64,000 nt of DNA from Owenia fusiformis (taxonomy: Eukaryota > Annelida > Polychaeta > Sabellida > Oweniidae): the NCBI GenBank assembly GCA_903813345.2, contig CAIIXF020000007.1, positions 3,477,730 to 3,541,729 on the forward strand, in the 5' to 3' direction. Each line of letters begins with the position of its first letter. Position 1 is the first letter of the stretch. Under the pieces are notes generated by a model. The model made no database searches and was not told the DNA's origin. It was given only the letters and a program-made list of their open reading frames with translations. A program made the position numbers and the translations under genes. This document shows positions 1 through 11,278 of this stretch, one piece after another.

Positions 1-313
1 GTCAAGCTATGGTCAGAAATTAAACAAAGGATGTTGATGATGTTTGAAACAACAATATATATATATATATAGATGTCTTTCTGAAAACCGAAATACGAAA
101 CAATGTGATACTCGAAATTGGAACGTTCATAGACTCACTTTAGCGCATCATTACTGGCGATTCTACAACTGATGCCGATAGACACAGACTGGAGCACCAC
201 CTTGGATATGACCAACGGGAGACCCAACATGCAGACTTGGAATCATCGGAATTGTTTAGATCGCCGAGTGTGTCGTATGGATGGAATACTAAAAAGGACA
301 TGAAGATATACAG

Positions 314-610
314 TCACAATGAGCTTTCGAACATGGTCACATACTCATTGCGTTCAATCTGCTCATAGTGCAGACGAAGGTGTACATACTCATCAAAGAA
401 CTGCTTTTGGAACTATTTCCTTGCATTTGGCTTTATGACAATGTAAATATGATCACAATTACGTATATCTCTAGACAAACATGGACCTTGCCCCACCCAC
501 TCCTCGTATGTGTATGAAACAACTAAGGTGTTGATTACTAGGAACGAGGTGGTTGCGCCATTGTGTTCAATCAAACTTGTGTATATTATTGTTCCTAACT
601 TTTCTATCAA
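314..610 (-). pseudogene. Possible eroded coding fragment, unrecognised
   Basis: On the minus strand a 65-residue open stretch from an ATG at 610 ends at a TAG at 413-415. The same frame then stays open for about 32 more codons to a TGA at 314-316. The downstream part (FFDEYVHLRLHYEQIER) has a globular, protein-like composition unlike the AT-rich noise around it, so the TAG could be a mutation inside an old exon. I do not recognise the family. No splice site or neighbouring exon is evident. It may equally be chance. The rest of positions 1-760 holds only an AT-dinucleotide run near 53-72. Confidence 0.2.
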
Positions 611-760
611 ATTGTCACGTGTAAGCAGTAATTGAATCTAAGATCTTTATTTGTTTTAAAGCATTCAGTAAAGATTGTAAAATCGCCGTATTCTATGTGA
701 AGAATTCCTTTACTCTGATCTGTATGATGTATAAAATGTAGAATGTATTGTGTACATTAT

Positions 761-979
761 ATGAGCCAGGCCACGGGAAAAGGGGTCTTATCACAGATTT
801 TTTCAATATACTGATTTTTTGTTTATCTTAAAAAAGCAAGAGACCTTTCAAATGAGCCATAGTTTGTGTCTTTTGTTTGTGAATTTAGCACATTTTCCTC
901 TAATCCTGGGCACATTTTTGGCTCTGTAGCACAATCTTAATTTTTGTGATAAGACCGGTTTCCCTATGGCCAGGCTCAT
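761..979. mobile_element. Palindromic MITE (ends ATGAGCC...GGCTCAT)
   Basis: Inverted terminal repeats of about 35 bp are seen. The left end reads ATGAGCCAGGCCACGGG and continues to GGGGTCTTATCACA. The right end is its imperfect reverse complement (TGTGATAAGACC, then GGCCAGGCTCAT). The centre is AT-rich and non-coding. The length of 219 bp and the terminal symmetry fit a non-autonomous DNA transposon; the superfamily is undetermined. Confidence 0.6.
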
Positions 980-1159
980 AATGTAAAACAATTCCTAATA
1001 GTGGATAACTAAATGTTTCAAAAATATCATTTTTTACTTAGATTGTGTTTTTGTTCTACAATTCTTTTCTTCATTCTCAACGTGTTCTGGTTAGATCCTT
1101 AGATAATGTTCGGATTCGGGAAGTTTGTTTGAGAACTGCAATTCCACAAAACATAATTA

Positions 1160-2190
1160 CAGGGTGTCCAATAAATAAGGTGAAAGATATTGTAACTTTC
1201 TTAATATTGCACCAATCTTGGTGAAATTTTCAGAGTTAGTAGATCAAACCTTTTTACCTTTATTCTGTGAATTTAAAGGGTCTTCTATTTGATTGGCCAG
1301 AGTTGTGGTTGCTATAGCAACCGAAACAACAAAAAGGCGGGGCAAGTTTGTTTACGTCACAACTTTACAAAACATATTTATTATTTCTGATAGCTTTATT
1401 CATACTCCCAGGTCTATTACTACTACAAATACAATATAAAAACAGTCCTAAAGTCCCATTGTAATGGAAAATAAGCTATTCAACATAATGTCCATCTCTA
1501 GCTATACACTTATGCCTATTCACTCACTCTCTAAACACACTTTCAAACCCATTCCGTTAAAAAACGTCAAGGAGAGAATTTTCTGATGCACTGTGACAAT
1601 GCCCCCTCACACACAGCTATGTTCACTAGTGAAACTATTAGGGCACTGGTGCTACCCCTACTTGCACACCCTCCATATTCCCCTTGCACCCGATGACTTT
1701 TACTTATATGCAGAACTCAAGCGTGACTCGAGAGGAAATAAATTTGGAAGCACTGATGAACTCAGATCACATGCCTTAGCAAGACTTCAGGAAATGGACA
1801 AGAATGGGTTTGAACGTGTGTTTAGAGAGTGGGTGAATAGGCATAAGAAGTGTATAGCTAGAGATGGACATTATGTTGAATAGCTTATTTTCATAACAAT
1901 GGGACTTTAGGACTGTTTTTATATTGTATTTATGGTAGTAATAGACCTGAATAAAGCTATCAGAAAGAATAAATATGTTTTGGAAAGTTGTGACGTAAAC
2001 AAACTTGCCCCGCCTTTTTGTTGTTTCGGTTGCTATAGCAACCACAACTCTGGCCAATCAAATAGAAGACGCTTTAAATTCACAGAATAAAGGTAAAAAG
2101 GTTTGGGCTACAAATTCTGGAAATTTCATCAAGATTGGTGCAACATTAAGAAAGTTACAATATCTTTTACCTTATTTATTGGACACCCTG
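1160..2190. mobile_element. Fold-back mariner-like element
   Basis: The element begins CAGGGTGTCC and ends GGACACCCTG and is flanked by TA on both sides (1158-1159 and 2191-2192), as expected for Tc1/mariner insertion. The inverted repeats are very long: about 1160-1554 pairs with about 1802-2190. The right arm contains the 3' coding end of a mariner-like transposase, so the left arm is an inverted copy of that 3' end and replaces the normal 5' half. Each arm carries a palindrome GGTTGCTATAGCAACC (1307-1322, 2028-2043), a TTACGTCAC-type site and a CCAAT/ATTGG site. Confidence 0.85.
1575..1883 (+). pseudogene. Mariner-like transposase C-terminal fragment, frameshifted
   Basis: The first part reads MHCDNAPSHTA, the mariner DNAP-H-A block with the second catalytic aspartate, followed by a HPPYSP block. 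The frame then runs into a TGA near 1690. A one-base shift restores a frame reading APDDFYLYAELK (third catalytic aspartate region), an F-G-S block and the C-terminal WVNRHKKCIARDGHYVE, ending in TAG at 1881-1883. These blocks match the C-terminal third of mariner transposases. The N-terminal helix-turn-helix region and first catalytic aspartate are absent, so the copy is dead. Confidence 0.85.
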
Positions 2191-3458
2191 TATGTACGTA
2201 TGTTTTATGACATTTTAAGAGATTTGCATGTTCATTCACGCGTTAATTTTATAACATATTTGAATTCTGTACTATTTCCTATTAAAACTATTAAAACTGG
2301 AACTTCTATTTGCACAGTTACTTTATATTCATTTTATTTTCAAGGATTTTAAAACCTTTCTGAAAAAGCTTGAGCTAAATTTCCATTGACACAATGTTAG
2401 AAAGTATGGAAATTTATTCTTTTTAAGGATTGTAATTTTAAAAGTTAAATTACAATTCACGTGTCAATCAAGAAATTAAGTGACTTTGCAACTAACTGTT
2501 CTAATATTTCTTATGCCGCGAGTTGTATTTAGCCCTACCAAGACGTGCTGCCACCTCTGTTTATCCATATGATATAGGAAATGGTCCATTGGATATCGCA
2601 TTCATTTCATTTGAATCTTAATTTTGTTCCTTATTCAGGGGCGTGCCTGAAATAGAGCCCCCCCCCCCCCATATCCGCCACTGTGATTGGCAATAAGTCG
2701 ACTGTATGAAGTTGATAAAATCACGTGACATAGCAAGCTTTGGTACATGATAAAAAATGGAATTTTTGGAGGGTGGTGTGTATGATAAATTTAAAATGCA
2801 ATACATATAATGTTCGGATCGAGTGAAGATTCATTTGAAATTCATAATACTGGAAGTTAAATGTGATGTTTTCGAAGACACCATATTCTGGAGTTTTGTG
2901 TTAATAGGCTACTTGTAAATTGGTTAAATAGTGTTTCCATAAATAGGGGGCAATTTTGAGCCTTTTTTGTCGAGAGAAAAAAAGTTGAAAATAGTTCTAA
3001 TGATATAGTTTTCCGTGAAATAGATTTTGAAAAGGTAAAATCATTTTTTATGCGGTTTGATTTTGCGACCAGGATTGTCAAATTTCATATTAATGTATTA
3101 CATTCAATCAGTTACATTTTAAGCCCACAAGTATATTTGCTAACAAATGACACAAATATTACAATTAAATTAACAAACAGTGTTGCCACGTAACTTGGCT
3201 GAATTTACCATTGCTTACACCCTCTTCATGTCCCAATAATGTTAAATAGCTAATAAAGGTCTTGAGCTGTCAATATTTTATGATGATCTCTGTTTGGGTA
3301 AGCCGAAATGTCCACACTCGGGAAAGATAAAGAACTGGTTATCGCCCTAACTCCAGATAAAGTATAGCAATAGTACCGATCTATCATTTGGCGCTTTCAT
3401 TCCTTAGATTATAGACAGACAAATTATTAAACCAGAACGAGGACATTTCTGTGCAAAA
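2191..3458. other. Intergenic, upstream of the PLAC8-like gene
   Basis: No gene is seen. A short hAT-like scrap lies at 2636-2683. The 100 bases before the start codon at 3459 show no clear TATA box or splice acceptor, so the PLAC8-like promoter or any 5' UTR exon is not located. Confidence 0.5.
2636..2683. mobile_element. Short hAT-like MITE remnant
   Basis: A 48-bp scrap starts CAGGGGCGTGCC and ends, read on the minus strand, as CAGTGGCGGATATGG, with a run of C between. The ends resemble hAT-type termini of the CAGTGGCG class seen elsewhere in this window (39757-40055). Most of the interior is lost. Confidence 0.35.
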
Positions 3459-3779
3459 ATGGGTGAATGGGATCAAGGATTATGCGGTTGTTTTGGAAAT
3501 TGTGGCGTCTGCGTTGTTTCCTATTTTCTACCATGCTACCAGTTCGGTAAGAACGCTGAAGCCGCTGGGAGCAGCTGTTGTTGTTGCTGTTTAATGTTCT
3601 TTGTCCCTGTCGCCAACTGGATCTGCATGGGCTCTAACAGAGGGAAGATCCGTGAACAACAGGGAATTGAGGGCGGCTGCATCTCTGATCTCCTTTCAGC
3701 TATATTCTGCCCATTCTGTATGCTCGCACAGGTCGGTAATGAAGTTCAAAAGATGAACGGCTCGATGGCAAGAACCTAA
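3459..3779 (+). CDS. PLAC8-family (cornifelin-like) cysteine-rich protein
   Basis: A single uninterrupted reading frame of 106 aa, in the usual size range for short PLAC8 proteins. The N-terminal block has GLCGCFGNCGVCVVSYFLPC followed by YQFGKNAEA. A CCCCC run begins a hydrophobic segment (about residues 40-57) that leads into NRGKIREQQGIEG and then ISDLLSAIFCPFCMLAQVGNEV. This order (CxxCxxC entry, poly-Cys, R-KIRE-GI-G, FC-FC--AQ) is the PLAC8 signature. Family members are small membrane-associated proteins, variously linked to cornified envelopes, plant organ size and metal handling; the role here is unknown. The ATG sits in a good context (aaaaATGG). No intron is needed, which could reflect a retrocopy or a naturally single coding exon. 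Two AATAAA signals follow within 70 bases. Confidence 0.9.
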   Translation: MGEWDQGLCGCFGNCGVCVVSYFLPCYQFGKNAEAAGSSCCCCCLMFFVPVANWICMGSNRGKIREQQGIEGGCISDLLSAIFCPFCMLAQVGNEVQKMNGSMART

Positions 3780-3811
3780 TAGTGCAAAAAACTGATCCGA
3801 ACAACATTGTA

Positions 3812-3846
3812 AATAAAAATTAAACGTTTGTACGATCACAAATAAA
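3812..3846 (+). other. Polyadenylation signals of the PLAC8-like gene
   Basis: Two AATAAA hexamers at 3812-3817 and 3841-3846 lie 35-65 bases after the TAA stop. They imply a very short 3' UTR. No experimental cleavage site is visible. Confidence 0.5.
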
Positions 3847-3849
3847 AAT

Positions 3850-6160
3850 CGGACTGAACATCTACATCTACTGATATTCAACCTACGCCAAATACTGCAA
3901 TGTTTACGATGATACCATTGATGCGAACAAAAAAACTACTCCAAAATCAAAGTATAAAACCTGACACTAGTTGGCGATCAAGATGAGAACAATGGACATG
4001 GAACAGATGAAAATGAAAGAATTGCCATTGACTATAATTAATCAAGGACTTGTTCAGCTGTAAACACGTTTTTGGTGAATTTTTACCTTGGTTAAGAACA
4101 TACATTTGCGATATCTACTTCAACAAGATCCATCGATAAGACTCTTCTGAGAAGTGGATGCTGTAAATAGTGCGGTTGCTATTCACACAAATCATGAGGG
4201 CGATCATCGGCCGGTATTCCAGGTCATTCGGGATATAGACTTACAAAATTCGTCCAAACGGACTTCCTAAATTTGAGTCTGTGTCCAGAAAAAACATTGG
4301 ATTTATCATGGATCTTCAGAAAACCCCATGGACACAATTGAATTATGAAGTTCTCAATGAACAACTTTTTGAAAAACAGTTTTGGACTTAACTGTACAAT
4401 TTTAATGATAATCTGGAGTGATTGATCATAATGATTTTTAGTTGAATATACACATCAGTATCGTGTGAAAATAAAATTGTATATTTTCATTACATTTCAC
4501 AAACGAGAGATTTGTATAATCAGTTTGAGTAAAAAACTAAACGAAAGAAAACTTAATGAAATAAAAATAAGCTATAACTGTATGTTTCATATTTTGTAAA
4601 ACCAAACGATCTTGTCAAGTGCTACTGGGGTATGCGGACGGGGGGGGGGGGGGTGCCAAATAAATCTTCTCATCAAAATCCCAGGAAAACAGCTTACCCA
4701 TTCAACTTGAAATCTTTACAGATGCAAGAAAGCCAAGAACAGACTGGTGCCGGAAGACCTGATTAGGTTAAGGGCATGCTGGGTAAATTACACGGCGACC
4801 GTCTTTGCTCTTCAAAGTACGATATAAATCACTCTGTGTCTTTGTACAAACTTGTTCAGTGTGAATTTCAAATGTCCAAAAAAGGGAAGAATTCAGCTCA
4901 CATTACTATTTACTACATTATCACAAGTGATGGCTTCAAGAGTAGGTCATTTTCTTCGATTATGAAACATCTGAGTTAAAAATCAATTGTGAGGTTTTAC
5001 TTTAAAATCATTTTTACGAAAAATAGCATGGTCCTCCATATTAAGTTGGAATAATCTTGGAACCGATCCCGATCCGTCTTTCTTGTTTTCAATTTTATTA
5101 GATATAGAAATGTAAATCACATTCCCAGAGTAGAGCAGTCCGAACACTATGCCATCTTTTATCTACTAAAATTCACAAATATTAACAATCCTTTCATCGA
5201 ACAAAATATTAATATTTTTGAAGAAGGATGCTTCCTGGTGGTGGAGACAGACCGCCATGACGGACTCCACTGGACAAAGTTAACATAAATACTCCAAATA
5301 CAAACCCTAGTATGTACTTGTATGCGAAAGAAACTGGAAAAGGATGAAAATGTTAATTATAGAATTGTTTTACTTTGCTGGGGGACGCACCTTTGTACTT
5401 AACTCATTATAAGAGGCATAAAATGAGTGCAAAATAACAAGGTTTTGACGTATCTTACCTAAAATCATGAATCTTTGAACTTCTGTTTTTTGGAAATCTT
5501 TAATAAAATGAATCATTTTCACAATTAATATTCATGAGATCACATCAAGAAGTGAGTTTAATTTGATCGTATGTCCAAACTCAAGTGTTTTGTGTGTGAT
5601 TTGATAATAATACGACGCATTGCTACTGCACCGAATGACCTCTATACGTTAGTATTGTATATCTGTAACGATTTTTTATAAAAAATAAACTTGTTCTGAA
5701 CCCTTTCCGACCGCAGAATCAGTTATCCGTACGATTCTGTCGCGACATGGATAATTATCGTAATGGTATCTATTATGTGATAATAGTGTCACTTATGGAA
5801 GAATGAATTTATAAGCATCAAGTTGCAGAATAAAACAAGACAGGAAGTAAATGCGATTGATGAGATAAACGTAATGAAATTGTGACGTGATTTATTGAGG
5901 TTCTAAATTGGTGGTCGTCGACAGAGTGGTGATATGTTATTGCCAAATTGCATTGTTTTTACAAGAAACAGGAAATCTCAATTTGCAATATTTATATTTT
6001 GGAATAATTGTAAATATTGGCACAAAGTAAAAATAATAGTACAATGGGTACAAAAATGAAAATGAAATAAGAGACCGTTTGTTAAAAAGTATTGATTCAG
6101 CAACATGTGAAGCGACAAGCGTTGCTCCTATATTAATTCATAAAACAGCAAATCATGTGT
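3850..6160. other. Intergenic stretch without recognisable genes
   Basis: Both strands show only short chance frames. A homopolymer run of 14 G lies at 4640-4653. No terminal inverted repeat pairs or coding motifs were recognised. Confidence 0.5.
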
Positions 6161-6161
6161 A

Positions 6162-6338
6162 CAGTGAACACCTTTGGAGCCACAAAAATATGTTCACTGT
6201 AAGTATTGGTGTTCACTACAGAGAGGTGATTTTGTACAGAAGTCAGTGGAGAATCTGTTCAGAAGGCTCAGAAGGGGTGTTCACCAGACAAAGGTGTTCA
6301 CTATCTGAGAGGGGTGTTTATTAAGACAGGTTTCACTG
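6162..6338. mobile_element. pogo/Tigger-like MITE
   Basis: Flanked by TA on both sides. The left end begins CAGTGAACACC and the right end reads, on the minus strand, CAGTGAAACCTGTCTTAA. The interior consists of degenerate repeats of a TGTTCACT / AGTGAACA motif. Similar elements occur at 18145, 24918, 30537, 34151 and about 35655, with remnants near 20380 and 29480. Termini of the type TA-CAGTRAAACCT are typical of pogo/Tigger elements; that assignment is by resemblance. Confidence 0.6.
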
Positions 6339-8235
6339 TATATGAGATCACAAGGTCACGATACTAGTAAATTGCACCTAGTGTTCAATAATAAATGGGA
6401 TTTCTTATCTTAAGTTTAATAATTCAAGAAATTTTTATCAATATTTAAAAAGTCGGTCAAAACAAACAACATGACATGAACAATGATGAAGGACTTTATT
6501 TGTTTGACGTCAGTAAAATGCCAAATCAGTCTGAGATAATAAAGGATCCTCTAGATCCGGTCTCAATGGGCTAATCACAATGATCCTAGATTGTGGCGGT
6601 ATTAAAGATAGAATCAGACATTCAGGCATATAACATGAGAAGGGTGGCAAAATTTGTAAGTAATAGTAATGTTCCACCAATGTGTCCATCATTCTTTAAG
6701 TAATCAAAATATCCATAATATCCATATATTTTTATATATCCATATATATTTTATAATATGTAAAAATATTCTGTTGGTTTTATGTTAAAAGACTGATAGG
6801 AGCATGCAATGTTATCTTAGTACACAAATGGATATTTATTAAATTTTAACGACACGACAATAGGCATGGAAAATAAATGATATGAGATCAAACTATTGCA
6901 CAAGACAGAATTTTGGGAAAGTTGCCCTCTACAAGTGATATCATGTCATCAGTTCCATTTAGTGCTAGATAAAAACTTGTTTTAGTACCTCTTGTCATCT
7001 GACAAGACCAAACAATATTTAGTATGGACTGTTATGGTTGCTTCGCACCATTGCTCATAGTCATTTTAATCATTTTTTAATCATTATATAAAGAAAGGCG
7101 CACTGATTTTGTATGAGATTTATTCTAATCGGTATTGAGAGTGTCAGAGATAGTAATTAAAGGTCTTCGTTAGATATGTTAAAAAGTTATCATGAAAAAC
7201 GATCATTCCGAGTGCAGGAAATCCGCGCCTTTTTTTCAGCAACTTCGTATTGGATCATACTAGACGAATTTGGACATTGAATTATCATTGCATGTGCTGG
7301 ATCATTTTCTCTCTAAATAACAGCTTTTCAGTTATAATATGTGTGAAAGTATTGAAATTTCTTGTCAAAACGACCTGCTTCGTCCCATTATTCAAATTAG
7401 TCGATGATATCCCGTGACACTTGCATACAAGTACCTGTTTCGTCCCATGTATATTAGATACATTTATTGTCTGTATCTATTAATTACTTCCTGCATTTAT
7501 ACCCTAAGTCTTTTATACCTTACCTCATTATCAATATTCTAGCAGACCACAGATCAATAGCAATGAATGTACCGAATAACTTTCTACAACCGTCCTTAGT
7601 TTTTTTTATTTATTTAACAATCGAATATATGAGTTAAATATCCCTAAAAGATGGAATGTGTATTTTATTTTTCATGTTTTGGAAAATATTTACTAGATTC
7701 ATTCATAAGGAGATTTATTTCATGCACACTCGAATTCAAAAAGATTCTATGAAGGAAAATAAAAATTTCACGAAGGGTACCTTCCACCTAAGTCCACCTC
7801 ATACAACGACAGGAATCAGTCTGGCATCGGCTATGCACGCAACATTGCGCTTACGAGTAATCGATTGGTAGTACTGTAATAATCGTAATTTATGGAGGAT
7901 TTATTTTTGGCATTGTATAGATAAGAACGAACTCTCTGTGACCTCCTATAAATTTGAAATAAACAACAATAACAGGATGCCCCATTCTGTCTGTAGCTGC
8001 AATTAATAAAGATTGCATGAGTGACCACACAATTCAGGGTACCTGAACACTGAACAGCTGATTGACGCACACACCAGAAATCACCGTAGTGTGATATAAA
8101 ATGCATGGATGATGTTATCACATACCATGTCATACGTCAACAAAGTTCGACAACACCCAAGAGATGTAGTGGATTCCAAAAAGGTAGAATACCTTGCTCT
8201 TGGGGTTCCGATGACATCATGGACATAGGACTGAG

Positions 8236-8326
8236 AGCCCATTGTCATGGCCCGGGGATGTGACTGGTAGCCCATTGTCATGGCCCGGGGATGTGACTGG
8301 TAGCCCATTGTCATGACCCGGGGGTC
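8236..8326. repeat. 33-bp minisatellite, about 2.8 copies
   Basis: The unit starts AGCCCATTGTCATGGCCCGG and repeats exactly at 8236, 8269 and 8302, with minor change in the last copy. The unit length is a multiple of three, so the minus strand stays open through the array; this explains the apparent repetitive small frame there. Confidence 0.85.
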
Positions 8327-8468
8327 ATAGAACATTAACTTATGACATTAGGCTTACTGCACTGGAAGGTGTTCAGAATTCAAGTTGTTTACCTTTCACG
8401 AAGTGTTCACGTCATAGGCCAATGAACATGTATAATAAATGCAACGGTTTTATTGTACAACACATATA

Positions 8469-8640
8469 CAGGGTGTCCCAAAAATGTACCGAGACAAACA
8501 TGGAATAATTCTGTGTGTGATAAAGGAACATTCTTGGAATTTTGGTAATCTGACAAACATAAGATCTGAAAGTTTCTCTAGGTGCCTCTGCATTTGGGGA
8601 GTTCTACCTTTGCGTGAAAAGGTTTACAATGTTACATGTA
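8469..8640. mobile_element. Single mariner-like terminus, partner missing
   Basis: TA followed by CAGGGTGTCCCAAAAATGTA at 8467 onward matches the termini of the TA-flanked mariner-like elements at 1160, 28780 and 49525. No reverse-complement partner end was found downstream, so this is a truncated or broken copy. The right boundary given is arbitrary. Confidence 0.45.
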
Positions 8641-10654
8641 ACTTTTGACTGTTCAAGTAACAGCGATTTTATTGAGGATCTGACTGACATAATGAATTCA
8701 AATCCTGTTTTTTGACAGAGCATAGATAATTTGTACAAAGCCACTAATCTAAGCTAGTAATACTGTAATCAAAATGGCGATTCAAATCAATTATGTGGAA
8801 TATTTTGTGGAAACATTAAGCAACCAATCCTAAACTTGCATTGTATAAATAAATTCAAATGCGGTTATAGTTATAAAAACCTTTTGAAACTAAACCATTG
8901 TCAACCGCTACCGAAAAGGGTAACTTGAATCGTGTGATTTTGTACCATAAATGGAACTATGCGTTAGAAATATTATGAAAATGTTCAGTTCCTTGTCCAC
9001 ATACAAATGTTTATGAGTTTAGCTTTTGTTCAGAAAGCGGAAATAAATGAATTGTTGAATGAGATAAAATACAATTAAATTCAGCACTGAAACGTAAAGT
9101 AGAGAATGAAACAAAAATAATTTTGAGAGGTCGCAGGTTTGACGCATATATGCTTCTTCATTATACTGTATTATTGCTTTTAAAAATTTGAATATATGCA
9201 TGCCTTTTGGATCGTTATCAAAAATAATCTTTTAAAACAAAATTGAATTTTCTAAATTAACCAGCTGGTGGTGAATTGATTCATTTGACAACTTTGTAAC
9301 TTGTCAGGGATCTTTGTAAGTAGGCTATGTCCTCAAAGCCGACACTCACCTTTCCAATGGTACATTGGAACCTGAGGGAAAAGTTCGTCAATTGCTCATT
9401 TACATGTCTTATATTTAGTTCAGACAGTGTGAAATAGAGGGGAATACCTGATATAGAAATGAGTCATGAGTCATATCAATAGCTAACTCCGAAACTATAA
9501 ATCATGGACGTAAACAAGTAAATAACATTCCAAACGAGATTGTAAACACTTATATATAAAACGTAGATTTTTTAGAGTATCAGAACTGCTTAAGCATACA
9601 AGGCAATAGCATCGTGATTTGATTATCAAACATTTGGAGACAATTTAAGGAATATGTAGTGAACCGGTAAAAAAATGGGAAGCATAAAGAAAATCTTGTG
9701 GAGAAATAATGTTCCAAGCTTGAGTAAGTATTTTGATACTGTTTAATCGAGTAGTAGGCTTAATCTCATTTTTCTTCAAAATGGGCTCATGCTTTGTTTT
9801 GTTGAAATTGGCAAACTTTTTTCTGAGAATCTAGCAAAGTTCGTTTTTTTATTAATAGAATAGTTCTAAGTATTTATACTTAGTTCTATTTTAATTTAGC
9901 AGACTTTTTAGAGCGGCGGGTATTGGCCTAAACTATTTCAGTTAAACTTTTCCGGGGTGTGCCTTTTTCGTGTCATTTTATTGTGATATTGTGACTTTAG
10001 CATGTATGGTGCTCCCTAATCCCATTGATATGGGGATGATATTTCATGGCCAAGCCTTGGACCTCGTGCTTAGAAAAGTGTCCCCTGGCCAAAAATCCCC
10101 CCCTCCCCCCAGTTCAATAAATGAAGTCAAACCATGGGCTTTTAAGAGATATTAATCTGAATTTTTGGAGACCTTATTCTAATCGCAGGCCCAACAGATG
10201 TCAGATAAGATCATCCCTGAATAAATAAAATCTAAATAGAACACTAGAAAGATGTTACTTGACGTTGTCATAATTAGGCCTAGGCCTTATAGCCTATCCA
10301 AATTCCCCTATTTTCACTCTTCAAAGCTATAACATCAAGTTTGTTACTAGCCTAAGTTAATTTTTTTAAATTCAAGAATTCATCTAAGTTTGCTCCACAT
10401 ATTTCTCTTGAGTTAGTCAGTCTAGTCGAATGCCTCCCGGGGAATTCCTACATGTATGATTTAGGCTAATTTCTCAGCGGCAACAAAAATTGCCTGTTCG
10501 CACCTCCCCCCCCCCCCATCCCGTTTATCCGATCACCGGTCGTAAGTTTGTAGAAAATACATCTCATTAAGATTTAATTATTTCTAGAATTTACTGGAAA
10601 AGACTGGCAAGATCGAGTGTACGACTCTCATTCAATACCCGTGTATTGTATTTT

Positions 10655-10666
10655 AGTCACGTGACT
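10655..10666. promoter_or_regulatory. Palindromic E-box / CLEAR-type site upstream of the Bcl-2-like gene
   Basis: AGTCACGTGACT is a perfect 12-bp palindrome containing GTCACGTGAC, the extended E-box recognised by TFEB/MITF-type bHLH-Zip factors in vertebrates. It lies about 170 bases before the start codon at 10838. Whether it is in the promoter depends on the unmapped transcription start; AG at 10831-10832 just before the ATG could be a 5' UTR splice acceptor. Confidence 0.4.
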
Positions 10667-10837
10667 CTAAATATTTATGAATGAAATATTGGTTCAGGGG
10701 GAGGATGTTTGTACTGTTTGAACAGCCGAACTCTGTTGCTGCTGTAGCCATTTTCAAAAACACACGGATGAGATGTAGTCGCTAAAACACCTAAATTACC
10801 ATGTTAAAGTGCATCTGATTGGTATATTGTAGGGACC

Positions 10838-11278
10838 ATGAACTTAAACAACAATAACCACATCATGAACCATTCGGAAACAAGGTTTTTAGTGGCAGAC
10901 TACGTGAAATACAGGATGCAAAGACAGGGATATGAATACAACTGCAATCAACTTCCCCATCCAACAAGAATCAACCAAGTTTTGAGGATTTTAGGAGATG
11001 AATTTGAACAGAAATACAGATCTAACTTTGAGGATATGAGGAACCAAATACACATTACCCCAGACACTGCCCAGCAATGTTTCTTACAGATCATAGCAGA
11101 ACTTTTTAGAGATGGAGTAAGGTGGGGGAGAGTTATAGCTCTGTTTGCATTCACAGGCACAATTGCTGCACAATGTGTTGAACAAGAGATGCCAAGTCTT
11201 GTGGACAATATTGTTGACTGGTCATCAAACTACGTAAACACACATCTTATGTCATGGATAAATGAAAATGGAGGCTGG
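10838..11278 (+). CDS. Bcl-2-like apoptosis regulator, exon 1
   Basis: Exon 1 encodes residues 1-147 of a 192-residue multidomain Bcl-2 protein, close to the length of vertebrate Bcl-w. In order: a BH4-like helix (about 14-32, FLVADYVKYRMQRQGY); BH3 (about 46-60, LRILGDEFE with the conserved Leu and Gly-Asp); BH1 (about 88-107, ELFRDGVRWGRVIALFAF); and the start of BH2 (WINENGGW, 140-147). The usual BH1 NWGR is RWGR here. The presence of BH4 and similarity to the Bcl-2/Bcl-xL/Bcl-w group argue for a pro-survival role on the outer mitochondrial membrane, holding BH3-only or Bax/Bak-type partners; that role is inferred. The exon ends TGG|GTACGT in phase 0. If unspliced, the frame runs on to a stop at 11390-11392. 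The ATG has a good context (gggaccATG). Confidence 0.95.

Larger units (their letters stand above)
6340..10654. other. Intergenic stretch upstream of the Bcl-2-like gene
   Basis: No convincing gene. It contains the small minisatellite at 8236-8326, a lone mariner-like terminus near 8469 and short AT-rich microsatellite-like text around 6710-6760. Short frames on both strands lack recognisable motifs. Confidence 0.5.

Noticed and set aside
2005-2352. 115-codon plus-strand frame starting MPRLFVVSVAIATTTLANQ
   Set aside because: It begins in the right arm of the fold-back mariner and ends in AT-rich flank; the mirrored frame on the left arm shows it is a repeat artefact.
4640-4653. G-run as a quadruplex regulatory site
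   Set aside because: A single homopolymer; several similar G or C runs occur near MITE ends (2659, 10506, 23036, 51822), consistent with slippage. No regulatory context.
8081-8335. Minus-strand frame with a repeated MTMGYQSHPRA motif
   Set aside because: Produced by the 33-bp minisatellite at 8236-8326; no flanking coding signal.
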